DNA from: an uncultured Granulosicoccaceae bacterium | Lineage (GTDB): Bacteria; Pseudomonadota; Gammaproteobacteria; Granulosicoccales; Granulosicoccaceae | Direction: 5' to 3' | Length of the DNA stretch: 64,000 nt | NCBI GenBank assembly: GCA_937951345.1 | Contig: CALFCF010000046.1 | Span: forward strand, 54,327 to 118,326 | Shown: positions 62,492 to 64,000 of the stretch, in pieces | Position numbering within the stretch: the stretch's first letter is position 1 | How the letters are laid out: each line of letters opens with the position of its first letter | The notes under the pieces: generated by a model | What the model was told of the DNA's origin: nothing | The model's database searches: none | What the model saw: only the letters and a program-made list of their open reading frames with translations | Program-made: the position numbers and the translations under genes

Positions 62492-63732
62492 TTAAAGGTA
62501 AGCGGTAACCCGCTCACCAAACTCAATGCTAAACCGGTTCAGTGCTGCTTTCCAGCTTCTGATGGGCATAGTTCACTTCTTTGATGCTTCCTGTATCGCC
62601 AAGAAGCATACCTTCATTACCGACTGATCGGTTGGAAATATCTTACGCTTGCGCGTTGCTTTTCTTATCACGCTGTTGAGCGACTCGATAGCATTAGTGG
62701 TATAGATCGCTTTGCGAATATCGGCAGAATAATCAAAGATCGTGATCACGTTGTCCCAGTTGTCGTTCCAGGATTTAACGATCTGGGGGTATTTCTCTGA
62801 CCATTTCTCGTCAAAGGTCTCCAGTGCTGCCAGGGCAGCTGATTCTGTCTCAGCCTGATAGATCAGTTTCAAGTCAGCGGTGACGGGTTTATAGTTTTTC
62901 CACGGCACCAGGCGCAGACTGTTGCGTACCATATGCACGATACACAGCTGGATACGGGTGTCAGGGTACTCGGCAGCAATGGCATCGGGAAAACCCTTGA
63001 GCCCATCGACACAGGCGATAAGTTTGTCGTTGAGACCACGGCCTTTGAGTTCGGTCATTACTGATAACCAGAACTTCGCGCCTTCTGTCTCGGCTAACCA
63101 TAGTCCCAAGAGTTCTTTGTGGCCGTCGAGGTTGACACCGAGTGCAACATAAAGCGATTTGTTGATCACACGCTGATTCTGCCGGATTTTCAATACCAGA
63201 CAATCCAGATAGACGATCGGATATATCGGCTCAAGTGTACGGTTCTGCCACTGCTGGACTTGATCAATGACCCGGTCGGTGACTTTGGAAATCAGTGAAG
63301 CTGAGACATCGGCGTCGTACATCTCTTTGAACGTCGATACAATTACACCTGTCGATAGGCCCTTGGCGTACAGGAACAGGATCTGATCATCCATGCCCGT
63401 CAGTCGGGTCTGGCGTTTTTTGACGATTTGCGGTTCGAACGAACCATTGCGGTCACGCGGCGTATCGATGTCGACTTCGCCGTGGTCGCCTTTGAGGGTT
63501 TTACGGGATTTACCGATTCGACTGTTGCCTGAACCGTGACCGTTTTGATCGTGCTTGGCGTAACCGAGATACTCATCCATCTCAGCTTCCAAGGCTGTCT
63601 CTACGGTGACGTCTCTACGGTGACCTTACGCAGCAACTTGCTGAAATCGTTTCGGTCATCTTCGGTTTTTATATTCTTGGCGATCTCTTTTGCCAGGTCA
63701 CGTACTGCTTTCTCGTCCACTGGTGATTCCAT
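62492..63732 (-). pseudogene. IS256-family transposase, two inactivating lesions
   Basis: Mutator-type DDE transposase. Read from ATG 63732, MESPVDEKAVRDLAKEIAKN leads to VTVETSP and a stop because a 14-bp tandem duplication (63597-63624) shifts the frame. Without it the sequence continues ETALEAEMDEYLGYAKHDQN and the whole DDE domain (IYPIVYLDCLVLKIRQNQRV, KLIACVDGLKGFPDAI, YTTNAIESLNSVIRKATRKR). A second lesion near the C-terminus replaces the usual Trp codon in EASKKW by TGA; the frame then goes on TMPIRSWKAALNRFSIEFGE to a TAA at 62492. Corrected length would be 408 residues, normal for the family. An internal ATG at 63592 gives a 339-residue fragment. Confidence 0.9.
63597..63624. repeat. 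14-bp tandem duplication inside the transposase gene
   Basis: GTCTCTACGGTGAC is present twice in direct succession. Because 14 is not a multiple of three, it breaks the reading frame. It belongs to the same kind of short tandem duplication seen in several spacers of the window. Confidence 0.95.
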
Positions 63733-63796
63733 GATTCAATTCTCACAATAGATTAATATGAATCATGGGCATTTACACAGTTGTATTTAAAGTCTC

Positions 63797-63871
63797 GCAG
63801 ATTTGTTTGTGCAGCCGGAATAAACTTTCAACTGCAAACAGTTTGTTTTCTAATTCTCGACCGGGCTTGCC
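63797..63871. repeat. Right copy of the 75-bp direct repeat flanking the accessory block
   Basis: Starts at the outer end of the IS256 element. On the plus strand it reads ADLFVQPE-stop, a diverged copy of the CobT C-terminus ([12 protein letters not shown]), followed by the same downstream sequence as at 57265-57312. Its minus strand contains the real end of the convergent gene X. About 10 percent difference between copies means the duplication is not recent. Confidence 0.88.
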
Positions 63872-64000
63872 CTCATTGCTTCCTGTCGCGCAGGCGAACT
63901 GCCGATGGCTCGCCAGAGTTTCACGTTTTCATAATCAGTGCGATTACCGCCTGGTACCTGGATCGGTGGGGCAGGGTTTTCCAGCTGTTGTTCAAACCGC
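63850..64000 (-). CDS. C-terminal end of an unrecognised gene (gene X), cut by the window edge
   Basis: On the minus strand an open frame enters from the right edge and stops with TAG at 63852-63850. It reads RFEQQLENPAPPIQVPGGNR, then TDYENVKLWRAIGSSPARQE and AMRASPVEN. The composition looks like real coding sequence but I do not recognise the family. Its last codons are also found at the left copy of the flanking repeat near 57290-57312, which implies that it once lay directly convergent with cobT. Confidence 0.5.
   Translation of the reverse strand, partial: RFEQQLENPAPPIQVPGGNRTDYENVKLWRAIGSSPARQEAMRASPVEN

Larger units (their letters stand above)
62455..63796 (-). mobile_element. IS256-family insertion sequence, inactive
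   Basis: A 1342-bp element bounded by imperfect inverted repeats of about 34 bp. They read GAGACTGTAAAAGATTCTGT... at 62455 and GAGACTTTAAATACAACTGT... inward from 63796, sharing CTGTGTAAA and CCCATGA further in. It carries a single transposase gene on the minus strand. The 8-9 bp next to each end are not identical, so no clear target duplication is left. The right end abuts the right copy of the 75-bp flanking repeat exactly. Confidence 0.85.

Noticed and set aside
62455..63796. Target-site duplication of the IS256 element
   Set aside because: The bases beside the two ends (GCTGTCAC and GCAGATTT) do not match, so no duplication can be claimed.

Overview
This window looks like the chromosome of a free-living, probably marine, gammaproteobacterium with roughly half G+C. 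Signs of this are a crp gene beside a yhfA-type osmC gene, rplM-rpsI, a class I fumarase, tmcA, a FusB-type second EF-G, KpsC/KpsS capsule proteins, and an ECF11-type RpoE-ChrR locus with its usual partners. No tRNA, rRNA or CRISPR array was seen. Products are assigned by reading motifs and recalling families; no database search was run.

Layout. 1-2.9 kb: the start of a Tm-1-like ATP-binding gene running off the left edge, an M24 peptidase-like gene and a beta-hydroxyacid dehydrogenase resembling sulfolactaldehyde reductase. 3-11 kb: a capsule locus with three minus-strand transferase genes (one GT29 sialyltransferase-like) facing a small membrane protein and overlapping kpsC-kpsS. 11-20.7 kb: a lipoprotein, fumarase, the operon trpE-trpG-trpD-trpC with a 247-bp repeat (IR247) wedged between trpG and trpD, crp, osmC/yhfA, rplM-rpsI. 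20.9-31 kb: dgt, a NUDIX gene, a sarcosine/dimethylglycine dehydrogenase-like flavoprotein, a DUF364 gene, rfbC-rfbD-rfbB, a nitronate monooxygenase and a DUF4442 thioesterase. 31-39.8 kb: chrR and rpoE facing an amine oxidase, DUF1365, cfa and DUF3833 set, then an SDR and a DUF3108 gene; in known bacteria many of these form the singlet-oxygen (ECF11) regulon. 39.9-45.8 kb: a YbaK-like deacylase, a PhnD-like gene coupled to tmcA, and a FAS1 lipoprotein. 46-49.7 kb: an MFS transporter and two ATP-grasp proteins, a possible small-molecule ligation and export set. 50-57.3 kb: a membrane-anchored aspartic protease, EF-G2, an ABM-domain protein, and a CobS/CobT-type AAA+/vWA pair.

57.3-63.9 kb is an accessory block: SulP transporter and UspA pair, an IR247 copy, a decayed ABC permease, an IS91-type transposase remnant, an EAL-PAS protein and an IS256-type element with a broken transposase. 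It is bracketed by a 75-bp imperfect direct repeat made of the last codons of cobT plus the last codons of the convergent gene beyond the block, so it appears to have entered a former cobT/gene X junction.

The most distinctive features are two families of small non-autonomous repeats. IR247 has about 22-bp inverted ends and sits at TA dinucleotides, mostly in CTAG. Five full-length copies and one truncated copy are present. One copy truncated trpG: removing it on paper restores a trpG reading frame ending in a TGA that overlaps the trpD ATG. Another lies exactly on the stop codon of the UspA gene. A third carries a nested 141-bp element of a second family. All five full-length copies keep an open reading frame of about 66 codons. 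Short tandem duplications of 12-19 bp are scattered between genes, and one of 14 bp disrupts the IS256 transposase.
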